Positions 32,797-43,940 of a stretch of 64,000 bases of DNA are shown here, one piece after another. The stretch is from Benincasa hispida (lineage: Eukaryota; Streptophyta; Magnoliopsida; Cucurbitales; Cucurbitaceae), in contig NC_052353.1 in NCBI RefSeq assembly GCF_009727055.1, forward strand, positions 41,029,729 to 41,093,728, written 5' to 3'. The notes below the pieces were generated by a model that worked only from the letters and a program-made list of their open reading frames with translations, had not been told where the DNA came from and ran no database searches. The translations under genes were made by a program, and so were the position numbers. Numbering within the stretch: position 1 is the stretch's first letter; each line of letters begins with the position of its first letter.

Positions 32797-33641
32797 ATTG
32801 GTGACTATATCCCATTTCCTTGAGTTACATCCAGTCTCAGTTCTACTTCCAACTACCGAACCAACTTAAGATATGCTTATTGGGTTCTATGTATTAACGA
32901 GCAGGAATTGCCAAGTTATTTGTGCAAATTGGTATAATCCATGTAATCGCAAAAATCATCAAAATGCAAAAACTGACAATCAAAAGAACACTTTTTTTGT
33001 AATTCCTATGATGGAATTGGAGCTTATAGCCAGAAAAGGATCGATTTAAATATTCCTTTGTGGCTCCAATGACGACTAACTTTCTTAGTTGTATTAATTT
33101 ATACCATCTATTATACTTCTTTTTAATAAACGCCACGTGAGACTTATAATTCTATTAACTAAACCCCCAAATTTTCATAAGTAAATCTATTCGAACTTTT
33201 AATCATGCTTTCCTTTGGAAATCGTCAATGCATCATCTCTAATCACCCATTTTGTTTTGACCGTAGAAGTCTATACATTTGTAAAAATGATGCATTCCTG
33301 ATTTTTAATGGCAATCTTAATAAAATGATCTGAATTTATTAATTTATGATCATTTAGGAGTTCAGTTGAAACAATGTAATTATCACACAATATCTTTTGA
33401 ACAAAACATAAAGGAGTGTGTAAATTGATATATTTTTAAAAAAATTTAGAGTTTAAATTGATACAAGTAAAATATTAAAATTTAAAATTAGATGAACCAA
33501 TTGTAAATTTAATATTTTAAAGGACATGTTTTTATTAAATTATTGGATTTATATCAAGTAATATAGTATGGAATAGTTGTATATTTGAAATGAATGTAAA
33601 CAATATCTAAAATATATCAACTATCTAAATAAAAACTTAAA
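32797..33641. other. AT-rich intergenic spacer
   Basis: No gene, RNA or clear element recognised. Confidence 0.4.
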
Positions 33642-34330
33642 AAATGTTGAAAATGACTTTTGGGCTTAGGCCCTTGGAAAAAGTTAAGGGGAGTGGGAAG
33701 CTTTGTCTCACATGGATAAATTTAGAATTGCCTAGAGGGTATAAATACCAAAGCATTTTAAATGAGAGTCCAAAGTATGTTGGTGGTGAAAGTATAACCC
33801 TTTCACCACATACGCGTCGTTGTCGTCATCATCTGTCTAGTAAGATGGGCGAGTTCGAGTGCATTGCACTTGTGGAAAAAAATAACTAAATTTTTATTAC
33901 TTATTTATTTAATTATTTTTAAATAAAAATATTTTATTAATATTTTTGTTGGCTTTTTTTTTTGTCCATGATCGTTCATTCTTTACCATTTAATGACCAT
34001 TCGTTTTTGGCCATTTGTGAATGTTGTATCAATGTTCATCTAACTGTTCATGTTCTTCTGACCGTTCATTTCCTCTTCTCCTCTACTATTTAACACAGAT
34101 CAGACCTGAGAGAGGAGACACACAACTAAATTTTGTTCTTTTATTTTCTTCTAACTGTTCTTTTGTTTTGAGCAACCTTCTAATCGATTCTAGTCCATAT
34201 TCCGGCGAGTGCACGCCTAAATTTGGAGGCTACGTTACCTTAGGAAGCAACCAGCATAGCAATCAGCACCGAGGTCATGCCGTAATTTCTTTCAAGGAAA
34301 TGGTTTCTCCACGACGCAGCAACCCTTCTT
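33642..34330 (+). repeat. Probable LTR and leader of a third copia lineage
   Basis: It starts TGTTGAAAATGACTTTTGGG, has a TATA-like GGTATAAATACC at about 33738, T-rich and GTTCAT-rich sequence after it, and lies immediately upstream of a copia gag remnant. No second copy is in the window, so the LTR end cannot be fixed and the call rests on position and style. Confidence 0.5.
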
Positions 34331-34380
34331 GATATATGTTCTAACAATCTAAAAGCAATTATCCAGATATCGATCAAGAA

Positions 34381-35800
34381 TGGTAAGATTCTCCCCGATT
34401 TGTCCAAGCTTGAACCACTGGACGAAACAAATTATCGTCGCTGATCTTAGAAATTATTGATCTTCTTAAGCAATTAGAGATTGATTATATCCTCACCATA
34501 GAAGCCCCTACTAATACCGAGAAGGTGACCACTGTCTCTGATCCAAAATCCTTCAAACAACCCTTTGATGTTTCTGATCAATCAAAGCAGTCCTCTTTGA
34601 TTGATCCTAATATGTACGAGAAAGACAACAAAACAATTTGTTTCCATCTGCTGAGTCATATGATAGATTCGATGTTCGATCTGTTCATGGTTCAAAAGTC
34701 AGCAAAGGTAATTTGGAATACGTTGGAGTTCTAATATGAAGGAGATGATGTTGGCCACAAGAAGTACATCATCTATAAATGGCTACAATTTCATATGAAG
34801 GACGAGAAATCAGTAGTGGAGCAGATATATGAATATGAAAATTTGATGGCCAACGTTCTGACCGAGGGCATGAAAATGTGTGAAGTTCTCTAAGAAAATA
34901 TACTACTTGTGAAATTTTCCCTATCCTAGAGCGACTACAGAAATCATTTGAAACACAAAAGAAGGATCTGACATTCCAGGAGCTGATCAATCACATGTGC
35001 ATGAAAGAAGCCAATAAGCTAAAAGATAAGCTAACTTTTGGAAATCTAAATTCGGCTAATGCTAACTTGGTTAAATCTTCTGATGTTAACAAAGACAGGT
35101 CCAAAAATCATAAGAAGCGGTTTGGAAAGAACAATTCTTCTAAAGAAAATGGACGTCACAAAACTGCTAGTGGGAAGATTTAAAAGAAAAAATTGATTTG
35201 CTAGATCTGCAAGAAAACCTGGGTATAAATCCTACCAATGCAATCAAGGAAAGGAAGGTCAAATCAATAACACACACCATAAGCTAATCTTGTTGAACAA
35301 GATGATGTAATTATTGTTGTTGTGGAAGCAAACCTGGTGGAAAACAAAATTGATTGGATACTTGATATCGAAGCTTCGAGACATTTTTGCTCAAACTGAG
35401 AGCTCGTCCATGACTACGAAGACACTACTGACAGAGAATGTTTGTTCATGGGTAACTTTGCCAGAGCATGAGTGCTTGGAAAAAGGAAGATTCTTTTAAA
35501 ATTAACTTCTGAAAATACTTTGTCCTTAAGTAATGTATTATATGTACCTTCCTTATGTAAGAACTTGGTATCTGGGAGTCTATTGAATCGAGTTGGGTTT
35601 AAAGTTGTCCTAAAAGCTGACAAGGTTGTTCTCAGCAAAAATGGAGACTATATTGGTTAGGGATATCTTGCTGATAGTCTTTTTGTATTGAATATTGCCC
35701 ATGTTGCAAATATGATGAATGCAAGTGCTTCTGATTCTGTTTATATACTTGAAACTCTGGATATGTGGCATGGTGGACAAGGTCATATGCATATTGAAGG
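34381..35800 (+). pseudogene. Copia gag and protease remnant
   Basis: Broken frames read as a copia gag: LSKLEPLDETNYRR at the start, then NMYEKDNKTICFHLLSHMID and a basic stretch with KKRFGKNNSSKENGRHK. The CCHC zinc-knuckle region is degraded (35190-35250). A protease site reads LDIEASRHFC in place of the usual LDSGASRH, so the catalytic glycine-alanine context is damaged. After that, NVLYVPSLCKNLVSGSLL is the protease-to-integrase linker and LDMWHGGQGHMHIEG the start of the pre-integrase zinc region. At about 35800 it is cut off by an inverted LTR. Integrase, RT and RNase H are absent. It differs from the gag of element 3. Confidence 0.85.
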
Positions 35801-35804
35801 ACTA

Positions 35805-37137
35805 TGAGGTCCAATGCAGAAGCGGGGATCAATCTCAATTCTTAATTTCACAAAAAACTAAAATTACAGAACCTAATCATGCATTCTAAAAAAAATTACA
35901 GCATGCTTTAAAATTAAAGACAAGGAATTAGGGTTTAGAATCTAACCTCTTGAAGAAACAATCTTCATGTAATTCCTCTTCTTCTATCACAATCTCGCGA
36001 ATAAAGAACCAAAACCAGCAAACCAATGTGGACACCACCGCAAAATCTTCCTCTGTATTCTCCTTAGGATAGGGTGAGAATATGCAAGAGGTGTGGGCTT
36101 TATAGATTTTTGGGTGAGGAAGAAAAATCTTTTTTAGAGGAAGTTTTGCTGGGAGACCGTATATTTTTCTTTGAGAGAATGGGCCAGAGTGCCCTCTGTG
36201 TAAAAAACCAAAAGGAAGAAGGAGATCTTCTACCTCCACGTTTATCTGGAGAGAGAAAAAGGGGGGAGGAAGTTAACTCCCTCCCTAATAAAATTCAAAA
36301 TAATAAATAATCTAAACAATTTAATAAATTATTTAATATATATATATTTGATAACTAACTTATCATATAGTATATATTAAACTATATGTTATATCGAGTA
36401 TAACACAAAACTTATAGTTTTTATATTGTATCAAATACAATATGATCTATAGTTTAAATTCTCTCAATCAATCATGGTATTTATTATAAATCAAATTTAT
36501 ATTAAATTTAATTATATGAATCCAGTCCTTATAATTAGTATTTCAATCATATTCATATATTTAATTCATCTAAAAATAAATTTTATATTATAATGTATCA
36601 AATACATCATATTAATTATTTCATATATAATCAATCCCTAAATTAATTTGAATAATTTAAATTAATCCAAAATTAATTCTCAATAATCCTGGACCTGTAG
36701 ATTGAAGCTTCAATGATACTTGAATAATTAATTAAACTCCTTTAATTAAATTACTCAATATCCATAAACTATCGGTCACTCCACTAAAAACTAACAGCTG
36801 CACTCTTTGCACTATAAATATATTTCTGTATCCATTGGATATAACCAGTCAAAGTGCGATGACCCTTCATAAATTGCTCGTAGGTACAACTGGGCCAAAA
36901 TTACCTTTTAGCCCTTATAGTTACATCTAACTTCTTAAGTACCACTGATCCCTCTAACGAACAATAAGTCATAGTTCAACTATGACCAAACCCCTCTAAG
37001 ACTAAGAGAGGGTGTGACGCCACATTCTTCAAGCCTGGAATCAGTCCTTAAGGGAGTAATTTATCTACTTACCCCAATATTAGGGAAGAAGTAAATTCCG
37101 TTATGTTCCTAGCTCCCTAATCAAATGAATCCCCAAA
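35805..37137 (-). repeat. Truncated copia-type LTR
   Basis: From 36690 to 37137 it matches, block by block, the minus-strand LTRs at 30871-32791 and 44105-46065 (for example ATGACCCTTCATAAATTGCT and CTTAAGTACCACTGATCC). It stops after AATCCCCAAAAT (37137), where the complete LTRs go on for several hundred bases to their TGTTG end, so the LTR 5' part has been lost. The low-coordinate end (TGAGGTCC, 35805) abuts the gag remnant. 37138-37187 is unassigned. Confidence 0.8.
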
Positions 37138-37187
37138 ATTCCCATCCTTCATTTTCAACCTCACGACACACGCATACACTCTCTCTT

Positions 37188-38216
37188 TGTTGAATGAAAA
37201 ATTTTTGGATTAATCACAAATTGCCACATCATTTACCAAATTAATGAAAAAATTACAAATCATCAAATTTGAGACCGATTAAAAATTGACATGTGTTCCA
37301 ACTTGAAGTTAAATACAAATTCTGACGACGCCATGTGTTTTCATCACAAGGGATTGAGTAAAGTTAATTTGACCCAATTTGATAATATAATTTGGGCTAC
37401 AATCCAATTAAGCCCAAAAATGGGCTTAATTTGGTCCAAATGCCAAAGTAGGCTTAAGTTTAACTAGTTGGATCCAAGGGCCAGACCTATGGACCAACCA
37501 AGCCCAAGCCCACAAGGCCTACCAAAAAAACTCTATAAATAGATGAGCTATCTTCATTGGTGGGGGTAAAAAAATTCTACACTCCAAAGAGCCTAGAAAG
37601 AATTCTCTACAATCAGAAGACTCTTTGACTCCTGAAGCTGATCACACCTAAAAACTAAAGTCCTTTAGAAATTCAAGCATTCTTCCAAGACTTCAACTTC
37701 AAGAATATCCACATACTTTGCTTCTATACATTAGATGTACGCATTCGACCGAGAAAGAAGCAGAGGATCAAGTACTCGAGGTCGAACCACATCTGCATCA
37801 AATCTACATCAACACAAGTTCCACTCTAAGAAACAAGTTTCTCCAGAAATCTCGTGCAAACAAAGGCAAATCATCAAGCCCATAGGTCTATCATCCAAGA
37901 AGATCATCAAGCCCAAAAGTCGATCCTCAAAGAAGATCATCAAGCGTAAAGGTTGATCATCCAAAAAGATCAACAAGCCCAAAGGTCGATCATCTAAGAA
38001 GATTATCAAGCCCAGGCTGATCATCCAAGAAGATCATCAAGCCCAGAGTCAATCATCCAAGAAGGTCAACAAGCCCAAAGGTCAATCATTCAAGAAGATC
38101 AAACAACTTAAAGATTATAGTTTATTTTAAAAGCATCAAAAGATTATGTATTAGAGCTTGTACTTGCTACACTAAAATTCCACGAAATAAATTTTCCTGA
38201 AAACCTCATGCGAACA
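37188..38216 (+). repeat. 5' LTR of the LARD-like element
   Basis: It is 1029 bp, starts TGTTGAATGAAAAATTTTTG and ends ATGCGAACA. It is the same family as the solo LTR at 22124-23206, which proves both ends. A TATA-like CTATAAATAG lies at about 37532. Confidence 0.88.
37866..38105 (+). repeat. 33-bp tandem array in the LTR
   Basis: Seven units of about 33 bases (one of about 31) are built on AAGATCATCAAGCCCAAAGG and TCGATCATCCAAG. Because 33 is a multiple of three, the array gives a repetitive open frame (KIIKPK...SSK); I do not regard it as a protein gene. The related solo LTR has a different array here. Confidence 0.85.
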
Positions 38217-38379
38217 AATTGCCATGTCCAGTGGAACATCTCTACCTCTCATCTCTCTCTCAACATTCAAACAAATCAATGGCACTAAAGAAAGTTGTAT
38301 CAAAAGCAACTGCTGCAAGCAACACCTACACAGAACTTGTCACTTGCAATCATTCACCAATGCGAAGCGGAGGATTCAT

Positions 38380-38690
38380 CGACGTATTGTCGAGCTCAAA
38401 TGTGAAGGATTTACTAATGCTTCGTCACAAACAAACATGGAGGATCCATCGAGGCTTCGTCAAACTCAAATGCGAAGGATTCACCAATGCTTCGTCAAGC
38501 TCAAATGCAGAAGATTCATCAATGCTTCGTCAAGCTCAAGTGCGGAGGACTCGTCGATGCTCCATTAAGCTCAAGTGCAGAGGATTCGCCAATGCTTCAC
38601 TAAGCTCAAATGTGAAGCATTCGTCAATGCTTTACCAAGCTGATGGTCAAAGATTTGTCGATGCTTCACCAAGCTTATACTCTTTCTAAG
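38380..38690 (+). repeat. 35-bp tandem array (about nine units)
   Basis: The block CAATGCTTCGTCAAGCTCAA recurs with a strict 35-base period: units start at about 38380, 38415, 38450, 38485, 38520, 38555, 38590, 38625 and 38659. The rest of the unit reads ATGCGAAGGATTCAT with changes. Since 35 is not a multiple of three the frame shifts with each unit, and the two overlapping reading frames here are by-products. It lies just inside the 5' LTR. Confidence 0.9.
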
Positions 38691-38699
38691 GATGAGACG

Positions 38700-39370
38700 A
38701 TTTGGAAGGATTAAATGATTCAACCCTTTCTAAGAGTAAGATGATTCGGCAGGGTCAGATGATCCGACCCTCACTAAGGGCAAGATAATCCAACCTTCTC
38801 TGGGGGAGGATGACCCGACCCTCGCTAAAAGCAAGATGATCTAGCTTTCTCCATGGGAGGATGACCCGACCCTCACTAAGGGCAAGATGATCCGACCCTC
38901 TCCAGAATAAGACGACCCAACCCTCTCTAAGGGTAAGATGATTCTCCAGGGGAAGATAGTCCAGCTCTTCTCTAAAGTCAAGATAATCCGGACCTCTCTA
39001 AGGTCAAGATGATCTAGCCTAGGTGAACCAGTCTTCCCCAAGGTCAACAAAGGTGGCGGTCACATGTCGAGACACTAATTCGACAAGGTCAGACGATCTA
39101 GCCCCTCACTAGGGGCAAGATGATCTGTCCTTCTCTAGAGGTAGATGATCCAAACCTCACTAAGGTCATGATGATCTAGCCCAAGTGAACTAGTCTTCCA
39201 AATGTGGCGTGCGCATGTCGAGATGTTGATTCGATAGGGTTAGACGATTCGGCCCCATAGGGACAAAATGATCCGACCTCTCCAAAGGCAGATGATCCAG
39301 ATATCATTAAGGTCAAGTTGATCTAGCCAAGGTGAACTAGTCCTCCCTGAGAGGAGCAAGGTGACAGTCG
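38700..39370 (+). repeat. Degenerate GATGATCCGACCC repeats
   Basis: Units such as AAGATGATCCGACCCTC and CTCTAAGGGCAAGATGATC recur about every 20-45 bases throughout, with higher-order copies (AGGTGAACTAGTC and CGCATGTCGAGA near 39050, 39210 and 39370). It looks like an old array of two period lengths. Confidence 0.75.
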
Positions 39371-39389
39371 CATGTTGGGACACTGCTGC

Positions 39390-39810
39390 AAAAAAAAAAA
39401 AAAAAAAAAAAGAAATAATAAATAAATAAAAAGAAGAATAAAAAAAAATCACCTTCTACATATGTATGTAGGGGTTGAAACAATTACTCCCTGAGTGCAA
39501 GTCAAAAGAGCTTAAATCCTATCAACAAAAAAAATTATTAAAATTTCAAACGATAAGAAAAAAAAAAGATTTGCAAAAAAAAAAAAAAAAAGGAAAGACT
39601 GGAAAAAAAATGAAGCAAAAAATTTCTTAAAAAAGTATGAAAAAACCAAAAAAAAAAAAAGAAAAGAAAAATGAGGGAAAAAAAGAAAGAAAGAAAAGAA
39701 AATTTGAAATCAAATTAGTTTAAAAAAACAAAGAAAAAAGGTTTGAAATTAATTTAGTTAAAAAAAAAAAGATGAAGAAAAGAAGAAAAAAAATTGGAAA
39801 ATTAAATTAG

Positions 39811-39850
<40 letters not shown>

Positions 39851-39935
39851 GAAAATCAAATTAGTTTAAAAAGAAAAGAAAAGAAAAGAAAAAAACATGT
39901 GAAAAAAAAAGGAAAAAGAAATCCATGAGCGATCA
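39390..39935 (+). repeat. A-rich tract with TA microsatellite
   Basis: About 540 bases of mostly A with scattered G, on the plus strand of the LARD-like element. A pure TA run is at about 39814-39847. No frame is credible. Confidence 0.85.
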
Positions 39936-39939
39936 ATGA

Positions 39940-40236
39940 TCATGAACGGAGGCAAACTTGAATCGGCAGACTACGAAGTTTCTGAACTATTCGACCAACA
40001 ACTTCCTCCTCAACATGGACCCTCAAATTGAATAGATTAACAGCAACGCGGCTCACATTGCTGAAAATTTGTGATGGCTTTTCAATGCAGTTTGTTCCAA
40101 CAGTAGACTCACATCTTTGATGGTGACCCATAGCGTTTCAACAAACAAAACTCGCATTAAACTCACCGGCCGAGAAAATCTCTCTTAATTCTTCTACGAA
40201 GTGAGCCCACTTGTCCCTTGATAGTGGCTGTAAAAT
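39940..40236 (-). pseudogene. Degraded reading frame of unknown origin in the LARD-like element
   Basis: One minus-strand frame runs for about 98 codons with a single stop: KWAHFVEELREIFSAGEF, a stop, then MGHHQRCESTVGTNC, RVAVNLFNLRVHVEEEVVG and IVQKLRSLPIQ, ending at a stop at about 39940. Its composition is protein-like, unlike the A-rich DNA next to it. I do not recognise the family. It may be the element's own lost gene or a captured piece of a host gene. The open part is 39940-40131. Confidence 0.4.
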
Positions 40237-41073
40237 GTTGGAGATTTTGATTACTTAACCTCTTTGTGTATATATATATATAGAAAAAGAATTATGAATC
40301 CAGCGAATCCAGTAAATTTGGTGAGATTTAATAAAATTTGAATGTGAAGATCTTAGTTTCAATTACATTATCCATTCCAATCAGTTAAGAAAATATTTAC
40401 CAAATTCGTTGCTTGGAATTATTTTTGGCATTATCCATCTCTTTTCGAGTTTACTCTATAAAACCCGAACTTTATTCCAAATCCGGGCTTAGCAAAATCT
40501 ATTTAATTTCTCCAAATTTTGGTTGAAATCAAATCTTGGACAGTATTTAAATTCAAATTTAGTTCAAGCTCAACTTGAGTTTCAGATGGGATTCCTATTC
40601 CAAATTTTTATTTAAAATTCAGGCATTATGTAAGCCTTGCTTCAATAGATAGAATTTAAATCTAACCTATCTCAAATTTTATCCCAAACTCAAATAATCC
40701 AAATTATGCTTCTTATCTTCAAACCAAACTAAATGGTGAGGTTTTGAATTTAAAATTCAATTTTTATGTTCAACTTTCATATTAAATTGTGAATAAAATC
40801 TCAAATTAAAATTTGGTCATATTCCAAAATTTGTCTCAAATTCAAATAAGTTTAGTTTTTATCCTCCATCAAAATCAAATTGAGAGTAAAATCTCAAATT
40901 AAAAATTTGGTCATATTCCAAATTTTATTTTAAATTCAAATTAAATTTAGCTTTTATCTTCAATCCAAATCGATTTGGGAGAAAAGTTGGTCATATTCCA
41001 AAATTTATCCCAAATTCTAAAGTTTATCCCAAATTCTAGTCAAATTTATGTACGAAATTCATAGTTTGACTGA
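40237..41073. other. AT-rich interior with degenerate repeats
   Basis: Phrases such as AAATTTGGTCATATTCCAAA and TTTATCCCAAATTC recur at roughly 80-100 base spacing between 40740 and 41040, an old tandem structure. No gene. Confidence 0.55.
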
Positions 41074-41147
41074 GCAAAAGATTGGAATCAAAATACAAGT
41101 CAAATTGGAATCAAAATATGACTTGTATTTTGATTCCAATCTTTTGC
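41074..41147. repeat. Perfect 29-bp inverted repeat (hairpin)
   Basis: 41074-41102 and 41119-41147 are exact reverse complements over 29 bases, with a 16-base loop. The loop (AATTGGAATCAAAATA) repeats part of the left arm. It lies just before the 3' LTR of the LARD-like element, at the place of the polypurine tract. Confidence 0.95.
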
Positions 41148-41188
41148 GAGATTCATCCACCCATACATGTGCATAAATCTCGAAAAGA

Positions 41189-41600
41189 GAATGAAAAATT
41201 TTTGGACTAATCACAAATTGTCATGTCATTCACCAAAGTAATGACAAAATTACAAATCATCCAATTTGAGACCAATTAAAAGTTAATGTGTCTCAAATTG
41301 AAGTTGAAAACAAGTATCGACAGTGTTTTCATCAAGTAAAGTCAACAATTTGATATACTCAAGTTGGGTCTATGGGCCAAATCCATCGACCAACCAACTC
41401 TGACTCATCAATAAACTCTATAAATAAAGAAGCTCAAACTCAAGATTAATGTCGATCATCCAAGCCCGACCATCAAGCCCAAGCACAAAGATAAATCAAT
41501 AATGTTAAAGATTATAATTTATTTTAAAAGTATAAAAAAATTGTATTAAAGATTTTACATTATTTAATTAATACAAATACAAAAGTTTAAATTCCACGTT
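41189..41600 (+). repeat. Shortened 3' LTR of the LARD-like element
   Basis: It shares GAATGAAAAATTTTTGGA and the following 160 bases with 37192 onward, then the GACCAACCAA and CTCTATAAATA regions and a short piece of the CAAGCCC array. Most of the array and the last bases of the LTR are missing. Confidence 0.75.
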
Positions 41601-43931
41601 TATTCGAAACCTCTGACACTCTCCTCTATAAGTTTTTTCCCCATCCACGTTGCCGACCATTCGCCGCTTAGCCTTGTGAACAGTAGCCCGTTGCCGGCCT
41701 CCGATGCCCACTGTTCACCCCACCGACCGTTGCGCAGTAGGCCCCTCTCCCTCTCTTTTCCATGTTTTCTTCCTCTCTCTAGCCCTCAAAGTGGTGTTGA
41801 TCACTGTTTAGCGCCATCCCCAACACTCGACTTGTCCGCTGGCCAACCGTTCAGCATCGGGGTCCCTTGGGTTCGCCACTGCCAGCACTGTTGCCGCCAT
41901 AATCATAGTCTTGGTAAGTTTCAAAGATTTTGAACACCCAATCAAGAATTGGCCTAATTATTGCTTTAATCATGATTTTGGAGAGTTCGGAGGATTTCGA
42001 AGGATTGTCTAGCAAGGTAACAAGTCCTTGGTAAGTTTTCTTTGGGGTTCTTGTTTAACTTTTGAATACCCATTGAGCTTTGCGTGTTATATTTAGTTTA
42101 CCCATAACATTTGGGTGTTAGATGGGAGATTTGGAGGACTTAAAAGGTGCTGCCTAGAAGTATTGGGGGATTTTAACGATACTCATTGGCGAGCATTAAA
42201 TCAAGGATCAACTTTTAATGTTCATTTGTGTAGTTTGATAATCTGTCTGACGCTGGAAGACTAATTTTGTTGTTATATAAGTTGGGTAAATTTTTCTAAG
42301 CATTTTGGTTCGAGTTGATGTTGGAAGTACTTTTAAGTGGAAGTATAATATAACTTGGAAAATTGTATTGGGCAGCAAAAATTATTAGCATATTTGTAAT
42401 TTTGTTTTCATTTTTTCAACTTTGCAAATATAGCAAAATTATTAATCTTTTTTCGATGTACATTTTAGTGTGTAGTGGTTGAGCTACGTTATTGTTGGCA
42501 AAATTTGTGAATATCATAAAGATATTATATTTTTTTTATTTAGTTTTTTTCGTTTTTATCTTCTTTCTTCTTTAATTTTCTCTCTACCTAATTTGGGTTT
42601 GTTTATTTATTTATTTATTTTCGTTATGCTTTTTCTTGGCTTTATTAGATTGCGTTGTTTCTCAATATTTTACTTTGATTGGTCTTTTCAATTGTGATAG
42701 ATCTTTGTGTTTAATTTCAATTTTATTTTTTTGTTTGATTTGTGTGGTTTTTCTTTGAATAATTATTCTATAAATTGATATATTAAATTTAAAATAAATC
42801 AATTGTATAAACAAATACATTATGACAAATAATTATGTTGATATATTAAATATATATACTAATATATTAATAAAATTTGTCAACAAGAAATTACATGTGT
42901 ATCAAAACAACGTAACTTGTGATATATTAATCTTACTAATATACTTAAAACCTTTTTTTTTAATACATCAACAATATATCGGTATGCCAGTAATCAATAT
43001 ATATCAATAAACAAAAGTATTACATTTTCGAGTACAATCCTTAGTGTATGAAATATCGATAAGCAAACAAATTAAACATATTAGATATCGATGAGCAAGA
43101 ATATTAAATATTCTAAATATATCAGTAGTGTATCGAATATAAAACGTTAGTATATCCGTCGTCAATCAACAAGTACTTGAAGTAAAAGTATATCCACAAG
43201 ATATCATACAGTATATCTAACAATCAACATTAATCAATAACTTGTTTTGAAGTAAAATATGCATGTTTCATTTTTTCCAAGTATATTAGTAATATATTTG
43301 ATATAAGACATAAGTATATTAGCAGTATATCGAATAACAATCAATAACTTATTTTGAAGTAAAACATGTGGTTTCATTTTATAAGCGTGATATTCCAAGT
43401 ATATCAACTATATATCATTGTATCAATAATATGTCTAATATCAACCAACACTAATTCTAGGTGTATCGATAGTCTATCAACAACTATCAACATTTTAAGT
43501 AATTGGGTTGGGCTGATTTTTTAGCCATTTTTTCAAAAATGAAATAGTTGAGACGTGAGTCTAATTTTTATAATTCATTCTGCTAATAATGCAATTGGCC
43601 CATATAAGTTAGTCCCTAGTTTGTTTGATTATGTTGTAGGTTTTATACAAGGGTTTTAACGGTGGAACACCTTTTTGTCAGGCAAATTAAGCCTTTGATA
43701 TTAGTTGAAAATAAATAGGCATGCATGTACAATGTCAGTTGGGAGAAAAAAAATGGATCTTTAATGTCGGTTTTAAACTACATTATAGCTAAGCCTCATT
43801 TCTTATTCCCCTTTGAGTGAAACCCTCATTCATATTCAAAGCTTTCTTCTCTCTCCTTTCTCATAAAACTCTCGCTGCCCACTTTGCAGTTTCATCAACC
43901 CCGCGCCATTCAACTCAATTCTTGTCCAACA
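41601..43931. other. Intergenic region; GC-rich patch, then ATATC-rich repeats
   Basis: 41640-41900 is markedly more GC-rich (many CCG and GCC steps) than its surroundings and has an 85-codon frame of Ser, Pro and Leu bias that I do not accept as a gene. 42780-43500 holds loose repeats of the type ATATCAATAATATATCNAATA. No gene is supported. Confidence 0.45.
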
Positions 43932-43940
43932 TAATAAATA

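Larger units (their letters stand above)
37188..41600 (+). mobile_element. LARD-like non-autonomous LTR element
   Basis: The left LTR (37188-38216) and a shortened right LTR (about 41189-41600) share their first 160 bases (AATGAAAAATTTTTGGA onward) and the CTCTATAAATA region. Between them lie about 3 kb with no recognisable gag, protease, RT or integrase: tandem arrays (38380-38690 and 38700-39370), an A-rich tract (39390-39935), a degraded frame on the minus strand (39940-40236) and a perfect inverted repeat (41074-41147). Long LTRs with a non-coding interior fit the LARD (large retrotransposon derivative) class. The right LTR lacks the GCGAACA end, and no target duplication can be tested. 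A solo LTR of the family is at 22124-23206. Confidence 0.75.

Noticed and set aside
37735..37956. Lysine-rich frame of 73 codons
   Set aside because: It is the 33-bp LTR array read in frame.
38219..38689. Frame of 156 codons rich in Ser, Met and Leu
   Set aside because: It is produced by the 35-bp tandem array; the unit length shifts the frame and no family is recognised.
41676..41933. GC-rich frame of 85 codons
   Set aside because: Biased Ser/Pro/Leu composition, no domain, no splice or start support; the GC-rich patch is noted but not called a gene.
42479..42697. Hydrophobic frame of 72 codons
   Set aside because: It is the translation of T-rich DNA, which always yields Phe and Leu.
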